Part shown: piece by piece, positions 6,410 to 12,180 of the stretch
Numbering within the stretch: position 1 is the first letter of the stretch
How the letters are laid out: every line of letters starts with the position of its first letter
Assembly: GCA_029945495.1 (NCBI GenBank)
Contig: JAQSCR010000466.1
Span: 228-12,407 of the forward strand
Source: Pseudolabrys sp.
Lineage (GTDB): Bacteria > Pseudomonadota > Alphaproteobacteria > Rhizobiales > Xanthobacteraceae
Direction: 5' to 3'
DNA length: 12,180 bases
Position numbers and translations under genes: made by a program
Notes under the pieces: model-generated
The model's input: the letters and a program-made list of their open reading frames with translations, nothing else
Told to the model about the DNA's origin: nothing
Database searches by the model: none

Positions 6410-7297
6410 TCAAGCCGGCAAGGAAAATTCCCCGCCTTCCAGAGCGTAACGGGCGTGGCGGAAATCCCTGATGTTGACGACCGCGCCGTCCGTCCATTCC
6501 AGCAATATGAAATAAGGAAGCGCCTGCGGTGGCCCGTCAGGGTCGCGCACCAACAGCGCCGGGCGCCCGTCGACTAGGCCGGGATCGAGATGCCAGTCGC
6601 TCACCTTCGAATAATTGGTAAAATAATTCGCGACCTCGCGCCGCCCGATCAATCTCGTGCGAGCGACCAGTTCGAGCCGCACGTCGTCGGCGAGCATGTC
6701 GCGCACGGCGTCGAAATCATGTGCATTGAACCGGTCGGCATAGGCCGCCAGACGCGCGCGCTCGGCCTGCGCCAAGACTGGCAACGGCTGGTCGTCGGGC
6801 TCCAGCGCCAGATCTTTGAGGTGCGAGCGCGCACGATGCAGCGAGGCTTTGACCGCCGGAATGCTGCTGTCGAGGATTGCGCCGACCTCCTCCAGCGAAT
6901 AGCCGAGAACATCCATCAGGATGACGCTGCTGCGCTGGGCCACCGGCAGGCGCATGAAGGTGCGCAGGCTGGTGGCGACGGTCTGCCGCGTTTCAATCGG
7001 GGCCGCGGAATCGACGATCATATCCGGATCCTCCGCCGAAGCGGTGGCGTCCCGCCGCGCGCGCCGGCGCAGGGAATCCAGCGCCGCGTTGTGCGCGATG
7101 CGGAACAGCCATCCCTCCAGGTTGTCGATCGGCCCCGCGCCGGCGAAAGCTTCGAGCGCCTTCAGCAACGCGTCCTGAACCACGTCCTCGCCGTCGATGA
7201 CAGAGCCGGTCATGCGTGCGCAATAGCGGTGCAGCTTCGGCCGCAATTCGCCGAGACGCTGGCTAAACGCGAGCTGTGCATCTGTCTGGCTGGTCAA
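6410..7297 (-). CDS. ECF sigma factor with C-terminal NTF2/SnoaL-like domain
   Basis: A 295-residue extracytoplasmic-function sigma factor that should direct RNA polymerase to a small regulon. Region 2 spans about residues 17-82, with DGEDVVQDALLKAL and NLEGWLFRIAHNAALD. Region 4 spans about 105-160, with LPVAQRSSVILMDVLGYSLEEVGAIL and a helix-turn-helix ending in VKASLHRARSHL. A C-terminal NTF2/SnoaL-like domain (about 178-285: YADRFNAHDFDAVRDMLADDVRLE, a GRREV motif, then sheets) replaces a separate anti-sigma and may regulate the factor in cis, as in ECF41-like groups. The ECF41 DGGGKV motif is not seen, so the exact group is open. The start is taken as TTG at 7297, overlapping the upstream gene's stop as TTGA; an ATG at 7360 would overlap that gene by 67 bp. 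The weak ribosome-binding site fits translational coupling. Confidence 0.9.
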   Translation of the reverse strand: MTSQTDAQLAFSQRLGELRPKLHRYCARMTGSVIDGEDVVQDALLKALEAFAGAGPIDNLEGWLFRIAHNAALDSLRRRARRDATASAEDPDMIVDSAAPIETRQTVATSLRTFMRLPVAQRSSVILMDVLGYSLEEVGAILDSSIPAVKASLHRARSHLKDLALEPDDQPLPVLAQAERARLAAYADRFNAHDFDAVRDMLADDVRLELVARTRLIGRREVANYFTNYSKVSDWHLDPGLVDGRPALLVRDPDGPPQALPYFILLEWTDGAVVNIRDFRHARYALEGGEFSLPA

Positions 7298-7593
7298 TCC
7301 GCAAGCATCCGGTAATTGCCGACGACGGTGGCGCCATTTTTCTGTGGCGCCTCGATACAACGTTCTTTGATGCCACGCTGGAAGGTCTGGAAGGCCTCCA
7401 GCGCAAACAGCGGGCTCTGGCCGCCATCTTCCGTCACGATATGAACGAAACTGCCGTCGGCGAGCCTGAAGACAGCATAGGCAAAGCCGTCTGGCGCCTT
7501 GGCGCGCAGTTCCGCGAACACGTTCCCGATCAGGCGTTCGTTCTCCTGCAGCCGATCCGGGCTGACTTTGTAGCGTATCAGGGCTGGTGTCAC
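7294..7593 (-). CDS. Antibiotic-monooxygenase-like dimeric alpha/beta barrel protein
   Basis: A 99-residue protein with the look of a ferredoxin-like dimeric barrel: strand TPALIRYKV, helix RLQENERLIGNVFAELRAKAP, strand FAYAVFRLADG, strand FVHIVTEDG, and a second helix LFALEAFQTFQRGIKER. Such proteins bind or oxidise small aromatic or polyketide-like compounds, or only sense them; no catalytic residues can be assigned. The start is read as GTG 7593: AAAGGAG (7607-7601) is 7 nt from it but only 1 nt from the ATG at 7599. The ATG would add two residues. Its stop overlaps the TTG of the ECF sigma gene, so the two are translated together and probably act together. Function is inferred from fold and context. 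Confidence 0.75.
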   Translation of the reverse strand: MTPALIRYKVSPDRLQENERLIGNVFAELRAKAPDGFAYAVFRLADGSFVHIVTEDGGQSPLFALEAFQTFQRGIKERCIEAPQKNGATVVGNYRMLAD

Positions 7594-7607
7594 GCGCATT
7601 CTCCTTT
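7591..7607 (-). promoter_or_regulatory. Ribosome-binding site that decides a GTG start
   Basis: On the minus strand AAAGGAG (7607-7601) is followed by A, an ATG, one codon and then GTG (7593-7591). Optimal spacing (7 nt) points to GTG; the ATG is only 1 nt away. The site is also one arm of the inverted repeat 7602-7650. Confidence 0.55.
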
Positions 7608-7650
7608 GGCTGACCGTTCGTGTTGAAGACGCTCCGGGCGGGCCAAAGGA
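7602..7650 (-). promoter_or_regulatory. 9-bp inverted repeat that would mask the ribosome-binding site
   Basis: TCCTTTGGC (7602-7610) and GCCAAAGGA (7642-7650) are perfectly complementary and 31 nt apart. In the leftward transcript the second-transcribed arm contains the AAAGGA core of the barrel protein's ribosome-binding site, so pairing would hide it. CCG and CGG just inside the arms can extend the stem past a 3-nt bulge. Possible uses are an RNA thermometer-like or ligand-controlled leader, or an operator at DNA level. It lies in the 168-bp divergent promoter region. Confidence 0.45.
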
Positions 7651-7662
7651 TTCGAACGCTTC

Positions 7663-7735
7663 AAAATATTTTTTGTGAATCTTTTACGTCCTTTCATTCG
7701 TCTCTCCCGTACGGGATGCGGCCATTGCCGGCCGC
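7663..7735. promoter_or_regulatory. Divergent promoter region with palindromes
   Basis: Between the sigma-factor operon and the exporter gene lie a perfect A/T palindrome AAAATATTTT (7663-7672), a perfect 10-bp palindrome CCCGTACGGG (7706-7715), and GCGGCC/GGCCGC arms (7718-7723, 7730-7735). The A/T-rich part is the best candidate for promoters in both directions, and the GC palindromes resemble operators or a leader hairpin of the exporter gene. No consensus sigma site is assigned. Confidence 0.35.
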
Positions 7736-7761
7736 GCCGCCAACGGCTTGGGAGCACCGCA

Positions 7762-9168
7762 ATGCAGGATCGAAGCGAAAATGCGAAAAAAATCTGGGTA
7801 CTTGCGCTGATGTCGGCCGGCTCGTTTATGGTCGCGCTCGATGCCTTGGTGGTCACGACGGCGCTTAATACGATACGCCTCGACACCGGCATTTCGATCG
7901 AAGCCCTGCAATGGACGGTCAACGCCTACAATCTGAGTTTCGCGGTGCTGTTATTGACCGGCTCGGCAATCGGCGATCGCTTCGGGCGCCGGCGCATGTT
8001 CGCGGTTGGCATGGCCCTGTTTATGGCGGCATCGGCGGGGTGCGCGCTATCGTATAGTGGCGCCGAACTGATAGCGGCGCGCGCCGCGCAGGGTGCCGGT
8101 GCGGCGCTGATTATGCCGATCGCGATGGCGCTCTTGGGCACGGCCTTCCCGCGCGAAGAGCGGGCAAAGGCACTCGGTATATTCAGCAGCGTGACTGGTC
8201 TCGCCCTCATCGCCGGACCCGTTATCGGCGGCGCGATTGCCGAAGGCATCGCCTGGCAATGGATATTCTGGATCAACCTGCCCATCGGCCTCTTCGTCAT
8301 CCCCCTCGTGCTTCGTCGCATCCAGGAAAGCGTTGGTGCCGACCGCACCCTCGATTTTGGCGGCGTGTTGCTGGCGGCTGGCGCATCGCTCGGTCTGATC
8401 TGGGGGCTCATGCGTGGCAACAAAGCGGGCTGGACAAGCGCCGAGGTCGTTGCCGCGCTGGCGGTCGGATTGCTTCTGGCCACGGTCTTTATTGCGTGGC
8501 AGCTGCGCCGATCTGAACCAATGGTGCCGATGCGGTTTTTCCGTTCCCGTTCCTTCTCGTCTGGCATCGCAGCCAGCTTTTTGTTCTACGCCTCGATGTA
8601 CGGCGTGGTTTTCTTCCTGCCGCAATTTTTGCAAGCGGCGCAAAACTTTGGGCCGCTCGACGCCGGCTTGCGCCTGCTGCCCTGGACCGCGACGCTGTTC
8701 GTGTTCGCCCCGATCGGCGGCGCATTGGTCAACCGGATCGGCGAGCGGCCGCTCGTCGTCGGCGGCCTCACCGTGCAGGCAATCGGATTTGCGTGGATTG
8801 CGCTGATCGCCGCGCCCGACCGTGCCTACGGCGAATTCGTCGTGCCGTTGATCCTGGCCGGCGCGGGCGTATCAATGGCGATGCCCGCCGCGCAGAACGC
8901 CGTGCTCGGCGCGGTCGCGCCGATGGAAATCGGCAAGGCGTCCGGCACCTTCAACATGCTGCGATATCTCGGCGGCGTCTTCGGCATCGCCATGCTCGGC
9001 GCGGTGTTCGCCAGAAGCGGCGGTGTCGGATCGGCGTCGGCGTTCACCGACGGATTCATCCCGGCCGTTGCCGTCGCCGCTGCGCTGTCGCTATTCGGCG
9101 CCATGGCTGGGCTAGCCCTGCCGCTACGGCGCGATGCCGCGGTGGTGCAAGCGAAGGCCGAGGCCTGA
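7762..9168 (+). CDS. MFS drug exporter, DHA2 (EmrB/QacA-like) family
   Basis: A 468-residue inner-membrane proton-driven exporter of the major facilitator superfamily. The N-terminal helix has the LDALVV pattern (Asp26 in motif D1), followed by WTVNAYNLSFAVLLL, motif A GDRFGRRR (71-78) in the first cytoplasmic loop, an Arg-containing motif B (RAAQGAGAAL), and the antiporter motif C (LIAGPVIGGAIA, about 149-160). The length and WQWIFWINLPIGL segment fit the 14-helix DHA2 family, which exports antibiotics, dyes and detergents. ATG at 7762 has GGGAG (7750-7754) 7 nt upstream; an upstream ATG at 7675 would add an Arg-rich non-membrane leader inside the promoter region. It is transcribed divergently from the ECF sigma operon, which makes it a likely regulon member. 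The gene ends 41 bp from the convergent fliJ. Confidence 0.94.
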   Translation: MQDRSENAKKIWVLALMSAGSFMVALDALVVTTALNTIRLDTGISIEALQWTVNAYNLSFAVLLLTGSAIGDRFGRRRMFAVGMALFMAASAGCALSYSGAELIAARAAQGAGAALIMPIAMALLGTAFPREERAKALGIFSSVTGLALIAGPVIGGAIAEGIAWQWIFWINLPIGLFVIPLVLRRIQESVGADRTLDFGGVLLAAGASLGLIWGLMRGNKAGWTSAEVVAALAVGLLLATVFIAWQLRRSEPMVPMRFFRSRSFSSGIAASFLFYASMYGVVFFLPQFLQAAQNFGPLDAGLRLLPWTATLFVFAPIGGALVNRIGERPLVVGGLTVQAIGFAWIALIAAPDRAYGEFVVPLILAGAGVSMAMPAAQNAVLGAVAPMEIGKASGTFNMLRYLGGVFGIAMLGAVFARSGGVGSASAFTDGFIPAVAVAAALSLFGAMAGLALPLRRDAAVVQAKAEA

Positions 9169-9209
9169 TTGCGGCCGACTTGATCTGATGGCGCGTGCGT
9201 GCAGTTGCC

Positions 9210-9632
9210 TTAAGCGTGCGCCGGGCCGGCGGTGAAGCGCATCGCCGCGATGCGGTCGAGTTCGGTCTGCTCGCGCGCGTTCTGCTCGGCCTTTTCGCGG
9301 GCGTGGTCGCGCTCGTCGAGCATCTCGACCTTTTTGAGTTCTTCGAACGCCTCGCCCAGCATCGCCTTGGCGTCGTCGAGCTGGCTTCGCAGTTCGTCGC
9401 TGGAGCGCTTGAGGTTCTCGCGCCGCCCCATCGCCGCCTTGGCGTAGGTCGGATAGGCGAAATGGGCCGGGTCGTGGATGCCGGCGCGGTCCTGCTCGAG
9501 CTTGATCTCGCGGTCGAGCTCGGTGGCGATGCGGTCGAATTCGGCCATCATCGCCTCGATCTGGGCGACCTTGCGCCGCTTCTCGTCGACCTGAAATTTC
9601 TTCAGGCGGATGAGGGTTTCGCGTGACTTCAT
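9210..9632 (-). CDS. fliJ: Flagellar export chaperone FliJ
   Basis: FliJ is the small coiled-coil stalk that works with the FliI-FliH ATPase complex to deliver substrates to the flagellar type III export gate. The predicted 140 residues fit the family. The N-terminus MKSRETLIRLKKFQVDEKRRKVAQIE is the typical FliJ opening. The body is almost wholly helical and charged, two long coiled-coil segments (about 5-50 and 70-125) joined by a DPAHFAYPTYAKA turn. ATG at 9632 is preceded by GGGGGAG (9649-9643) at 10 nt. It lies 162 nt downstream of fliI on the same strand, an unusually wide gap for the pair, and that gap contains a CtrA-like half-site pair (9741-9755), so fliJ may have its own promoter. 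Confidence 0.9.
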   Translation of the reverse strand: MKSRETLIRLKKFQVDEKRRKVAQIEAMMAEFDRIATELDREIKLEQDRAGIHDPAHFAYPTYAKAAMGRRENLKRSSDELRSQLDDAKAMLGEAFEELKKVEMLDERDHAREKAEQNAREQTELDRIAAMRFTAGPAHA

Positions 9633-9698
9633 CGACTAAATACTCCCCCGAAGCACCGAATAGCGCCCCAGTAGCGGCAATACGCGCCGCGGTTCCGG

Positions 9699-9716
9699 GC
9701 GTCCCGGACCGTTCAA
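9699..9716 (-). repeat. GC-rich hairpin between fliI and fliJ
   Basis: CCGGG, CGT, CCCGG form a perfect 5-bp stem with a 3-nt loop, extendable by GGT/ACC past a single bulged T. It lies in the fliI-fliJ spacer, without a T-run in either direction. It may be a processing or attenuation structure; coordinates are approximate to a few bases. Confidence 0.25.
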
Positions 9717-9740
9717 CCCCCGGACTGTGCGGCAATATCG

Positions 9741-9755
9741 TTAGTTTTCGGTTAG
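9741..9755 (-). promoter_or_regulatory. CtrA-like site upstream of fliJ
   Basis: TTAG-N7-TTAG differs from the CtrA consensus TTAA-N7-TTAA by one base in each half and keeps the exact spacing. It lies 109-123 nt before the fliJ start, inside the fliI-fliJ spacer (9633-9794, no gene). Confidence 0.35.
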
Positions 9756-9763
9756 CGCGTTCT

Positions 9764-9776
9764 CGCGAATATCGCG
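9764..9776. repeat. Short inverted repeat CGCGA-ATA-TCGCG
   Basis: Five-bp arms with a 3-bp centre, 19 nt after the fliI stop on the minus strand. It may form a small hairpin at the fliI 3' end; no T-run follows. Confidence 0.25.
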
Positions 9777-9794
9777 CATGCACTGGAAATACGG

Positions 9795-11123
9795 CTATCC
9801 GGCCGGCGGCGTATCCTTGAGGATCGCTTCCAGCATCTGGTAGCCGCCGGCCATGGAGGTCGCCTCGTCCTTGCCCTGGCCGAGAAAGTCCTCGAGCGGC
9901 TTGTGCAGCGCGATCGCCTCGTCGACATCGGCCGACGAGCCGGGCCGGTAGGCGCCGAGCCGGATCAGCTCTTCCATGTCGGAATAAGTCGCCATCACCT
10001 GCTTGGCCCTGTTGATCAACGGCAGATAGGCCGGGTCGGCCGAGCGCGGCATGGTGCGCGAGATCGATTTCAGCACATTGATCGCCGGATAACGGCCGCG
10101 CTCGGCAATGGCGCGCTCCATGACGATGTGGCCGTCGAGAATGCCGCGCACCGCGTCAGCCACCGGCTCATTATGGTCGTCGCCGTCGACCAAGACCGTA
10201 AAGACGCCGGTGATGGTGCCCTGATCGGTGGTGCCGGGGCCGGCGCGCTCCAGAAGGCGCGGCAGTTCGGTGAAAACGGTCGGCGTATAGCCCTTGGCGG
10301 TCGGCGGCTCGCCGGCCGACAGGCCGATTTCGCGCTGCGCCATGGCAAAGCGCGTCACCGAGTCCATCAAGACCAGCACGTCCTTGCCCTCGTCGCGGAA
10401 GAATTCGCCGATCGCCATGGTAAGGTACGCCGCCTGGCGGCGCATCAGCGCCGGCTCGTCCGAGGTCGACACCACCACCACCGAACGGGCGAGACCCGCC
10501 GGGCCGAGATCGTCCTGCAAGAATTCCTGGACCTCGCGGCCGCGTTCGCCCACGAGGCCAATGACCGACACGTCGGCGGCCACGTTCCTGGCCAGCATCG
10601 ACAGCAACACCGACTTGCCGACGCCGGAGCCGGCGAAGATGCCCATGCGCTGGCCGCGGCATACGGTGAGGAAGGTATTGAGCGCGCGCACGCCGAGATC
10701 GAGCGGCTGGCCGACCCGCATGCGGGAGTGCGCCGCCGGCGGCGAATTGCGGAAGCTGTAGGGCGCCGGCCCCGGCGGCAGCGGTCCCAGGCCGTCGATC
10801 GGCTCGCCCATGGCGTTCAACACGCGGCCTAACCAGCGGTCGGACGGCCGCACCGCGCTTGCCGAACTGTTGACCACCGCCCGGCAGCCGCGCCGCACGC
10901 CCTCGAGCGCGCCGTAAGGCATCGCCAAAGCCAGCTTCCCGGAAAAGCCTACCACCTCGCACGGAATACCTTGGCCGTTGCCGCTTTCCAGCGTCAGCCG
11001 CGAGCCGACCGACATGGCGTAGATCGGGCCGGCGATCTCGACCATCAGCCCGCGCACGCCGACGACCCGGCCGTAAATCTCGACCCCGTCGATATCCCCG
11101 ATTTGCTCGGCTAAAGCTTTCAA
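9795..11123 (-). CDS. fliI: Flagellar export ATPase FliI
   Basis: FliI is the F1-ATPase-like hexameric ATPase at the cytoplasmic base of the flagellar type III export apparatus. The 442-residue length is normal. Visible features: an N-terminal beta-barrel domain (about 1-95, GRVVGVRGLMVEIAGP), Walker A GSGVGKS (165-171), catalytic Glu in VGERGRE (193), Walker B VLVLMD (249-254), the GYTPTVFTELPRLLERAG segment, and the ATPase alpha/beta signature PAINVLKSIS (346-355). No ATG fits: the frame starts with TTG at 11123, giving MKALAEQIGDIDG, a family-typical N-terminus, with GAAGG (11135-11131) at 7 nt. A six-codon mini-ORF (ATGATG...TGA) ends overlapping that TTG. It is divergent from ctrA, an arrangement shared with relatives. 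Confidence 0.96.
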   Translation of the reverse strand: MKALAEQIGDIDGVEIYGRVVGVRGLMVEIAGPIYAMSVGSRLTLESGNGQGIPCEVVGFSGKLALAMPYGALEGVRRGCRAVVNSSASAVRPSDRWLGRVLNAMGEPIDGLGPLPPGPAPYSFRNSPPAAHSRMRVGQPLDLGVRALNTFLTVCRGQRMGIFAGSGVGKSVLLSMLARNVAADVSVIGLVGERGREVQEFLQDDLGPAGLARSVVVVSTSDEPALMRRQAAYLTMAIGEFFRDEGKDVLVLMDSVTRFAMAQREIGLSAGEPPTAKGYTPTVFTELPRLLERAGPGTTDQGTITGVFTVLVDGDDHNEPVADAVRGILDGHIVMERAIAERGRYPAINVLKSISRTMPRSADPAYLPLINRAKQVMATYSDMEELIRLGAYRPGSSADVDEAIALHKPLEDFLGQGKDEATSMAGGYQMLEAILKDTPPAG

Positions 11124-11221
11124 ATCCTGGCCTTCATCATTTGGGCAGCCCGATACCGCCGGCGGGACCCCGCAAAAAACGCCGTAAACTCGCCCTTAGC
11201 CTTACCGACAGCCCCTGCTCA

Positions 11222-11236
11222 TTAACTCCGTGTTTA
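11222..11236. promoter_or_regulatory. Near-consensus CtrA-binding site
   Basis: TTAA (11222-11225), seven bases, TTTA (11233-11236): one mismatch to TTAA-N7-TTAA. A further TTAA lies at 11246-11249. It is about 100 nt upstream of the fliI start and about 330 nt upstream of ctrA, so fliI is the closer target. Confidence 0.45.
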
Positions 11237-11276
11237 CCCGGGTCGTTAATCATTGGGTCATCGTCAGTGGGACTTG

Positions 11277-11292
11277 AGCGAACCGATTCGCT
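11277..11292. repeat. Inverted repeat overlapping a GANTC site
   Basis: AGCGAA (11277-11282), CCGA, TTCGCT (11287-11292) is a perfect 6-bp inverted repeat; the GATTC site 11285-11289 overlaps its second arm. A second hairpin, GCTGC/GCAGC (11295-11309), follows 2 nt later. Confidence 0.4.
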
Positions 11293-11482
11293 TGGCTGCA
11301 TTCCGCAGCGACGCGAGTCGGGAAAGCCGGTTAGGTCCGGTCGTTAAACTGGGGCATGAAGCGTCACGTGGCTAAAAAACCACTCATCTGCAACATCTTA
11401 TGGCGATTCGGCTTGCTTTCGCCAGCGAATGCTTGCACTGAAGAATCAGGTTTTGTTAACCATGTCCGCATAGTGTCGAATC
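11285..11482. promoter_or_regulatory. Cluster of five GANTC (CcrM-type methylation) sites
   Basis: GANTC occurs at 11285-11289, 11315-11319, 11405-11409, 11443-11447 and 11478-11482. At this base composition roughly one per 300 bp is expected. In Caulobacter, CcrM methylation of GANTC controls a ctrA promoter by replication-dependent hemimethylation; the cluster here suggests the same link, but no promoter is mapped. Confidence 0.6.
11456..11463 (+). promoter_or_regulatory. TTAACCAT CtrA half-site upstream of ctrA
   Basis: TTAACCAT is a described CtrA half-site form. It lies about 103 nt before the ctrA start and between two GANTC sites (11443 and 11478), consistent with autoregulation. Single half-sites are weak evidence. 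Confidence 0.4.
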
Positions 11483-11510
11483 GGTTTGTCCCACCGCGTT
11501 TTTTCACACT

Positions 11511-11550
11511 CGCCGCCTTTGCGGCGCTGACCTTAAGCCCGGTTGCGGCG
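11511..11550 (+). promoter_or_regulatory. Hairpin with alternative partner in the ctrA leader
   Basis: CGCCGC (11511-11516), CTTT, GCGGCG (11521-11526) is a perfect hairpin. A second GCGGCG (11545-11550) could pair with the same arm, directly before the ribosome-binding site AGGGGA (11555-11560). The two pairings exclude each other. Six T precede the hairpin (11499-11504). Confidence 0.4.
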
Positions 11551-11565
11551 AGATAGGGGACTGGC

Positions 11566-12180
<615 letters not shown>

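Larger units (their letters stand above)
11124..11565. promoter_or_regulatory. 442-bp divergent control region between fliI and ctrA
   Basis: No convincing gene is present. The region is more A/T-rich than its neighbours and holds, left to right: a near-consensus CtrA site (11222-11236), an ACCCGGGT palindrome (11236-11243), an AGCGAA/TTCGCT inverted repeat (11277-11292), a GCTGC/GCAGC hairpin (11295-11309), a CACGTG palindrome (11375-11380), five GANTC sites (11285-11482), a TTAACCAT half-site (11456-11463) and a GC hairpin (11511-11526) in the ctrA leader. A 66-codon frame (11356-11556) ends 9 nt before ctrA but lacks support. Confidence 0.7.

Noticed and set aside
6590..7315. Plus-strand frame of 241 codons opposite the sigma factor
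   Set aside because: No recognisable domain; the sigma regions 2 and 4 on the minus strand are unambiguous.
7926..8643. Minus-strand frames opposite the exporter
   Set aside because: Arg/Ser/Pro-rich shadows of a gene with all MFS motifs.
9169..9222. Bidirectional terminator between the exporter and fliJ
   Set aside because: Only a 5-bp GGCGC/GCGCC arm pair with a long loop and no T-run; the spacer (41 bp) shows nothing convincing.
9903..10962. Frames on both strands overlapping fliI
   Set aside because: FliI motifs are complete in one frame; the others are shadows rich in Arg, His or Gly.

Overview
The window is GC-rich, with dense genes and the codon use of an alphaproteobacterium. The best clues to the organism are at the right end. 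A fliI and fliJ pair is read leftward, divergently from a gene that is clearly the cell-cycle master regulator CtrA. CtrA, GANTC (CcrM-type) sites, a class of small outer-membrane barrel protein, and a Bug-type solute-binding protein together suggest the Hyphomicrobiales, probably the Bradyrhizobium/Rhodopseudomonas/Xanthobacteraceae side. The genus cannot be fixed from the sequence alone. I see no rRNA, tRNA, CRISPR array, insertion sequence or prophage; this looks like chromosomal core and near-core sequence.

Layout. (1) 1-2550, rightward: the 3' part of a malic enzyme gene, then a LysE/RhtB-type exporter 5 nt later, then a small secreted coiled-coil protein 7 nt later. They are probably one transcript. 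(2) 2648-3547, rightward: an EamA-type permease. Its 3' end overlaps by 14 bp the convergent next gene. (3) 5293-3534, leftward: a class II aldolase/adducin enzyme followed by a Bug-family periplasmic binding protein; a likely uptake and catabolism pair without its own membrane transporter. (4) 6178-5462, leftward: an Omp25/RopB-like outer-membrane barrel. (5) 7593-6410, leftward: a small antibiotic-monooxygenase-like protein whose stop overlaps (TTGA) the TTG start of an ECF sigma factor carrying a C-terminal NTF2/SnoaL-like domain. Divergent from it, 7762-9168 rightward, is a DHA2-type drug exporter. (6) 11123-9210, leftward: fliI and fliJ. (7) 11566 to the window end, rightward: ctrA, cut off at the right edge.

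Three regions deserve most attention. The sigma factor, small barrel protein and exporter look like a self-contained chemical-response unit. The leader of the small protein contains a 9-bp inverted repeat that would hide its own ribosome-binding site. The 442-bp region between fliI and ctrA holds five GANTC sites within 198 bp, CtrA-like half-sites and a possible alternative-hairpin leader. That fits methylation-timed, self-regulated ctrA expression with control of the neighbouring flagellar genes.

No obviously new defence or mobile system is present. Several start codons (GTG for the small barrel protein, TTG for the sigma factor and for fliI) are decided by ribosome-binding-site spacing or by gene overlap rather than by the first ATG.
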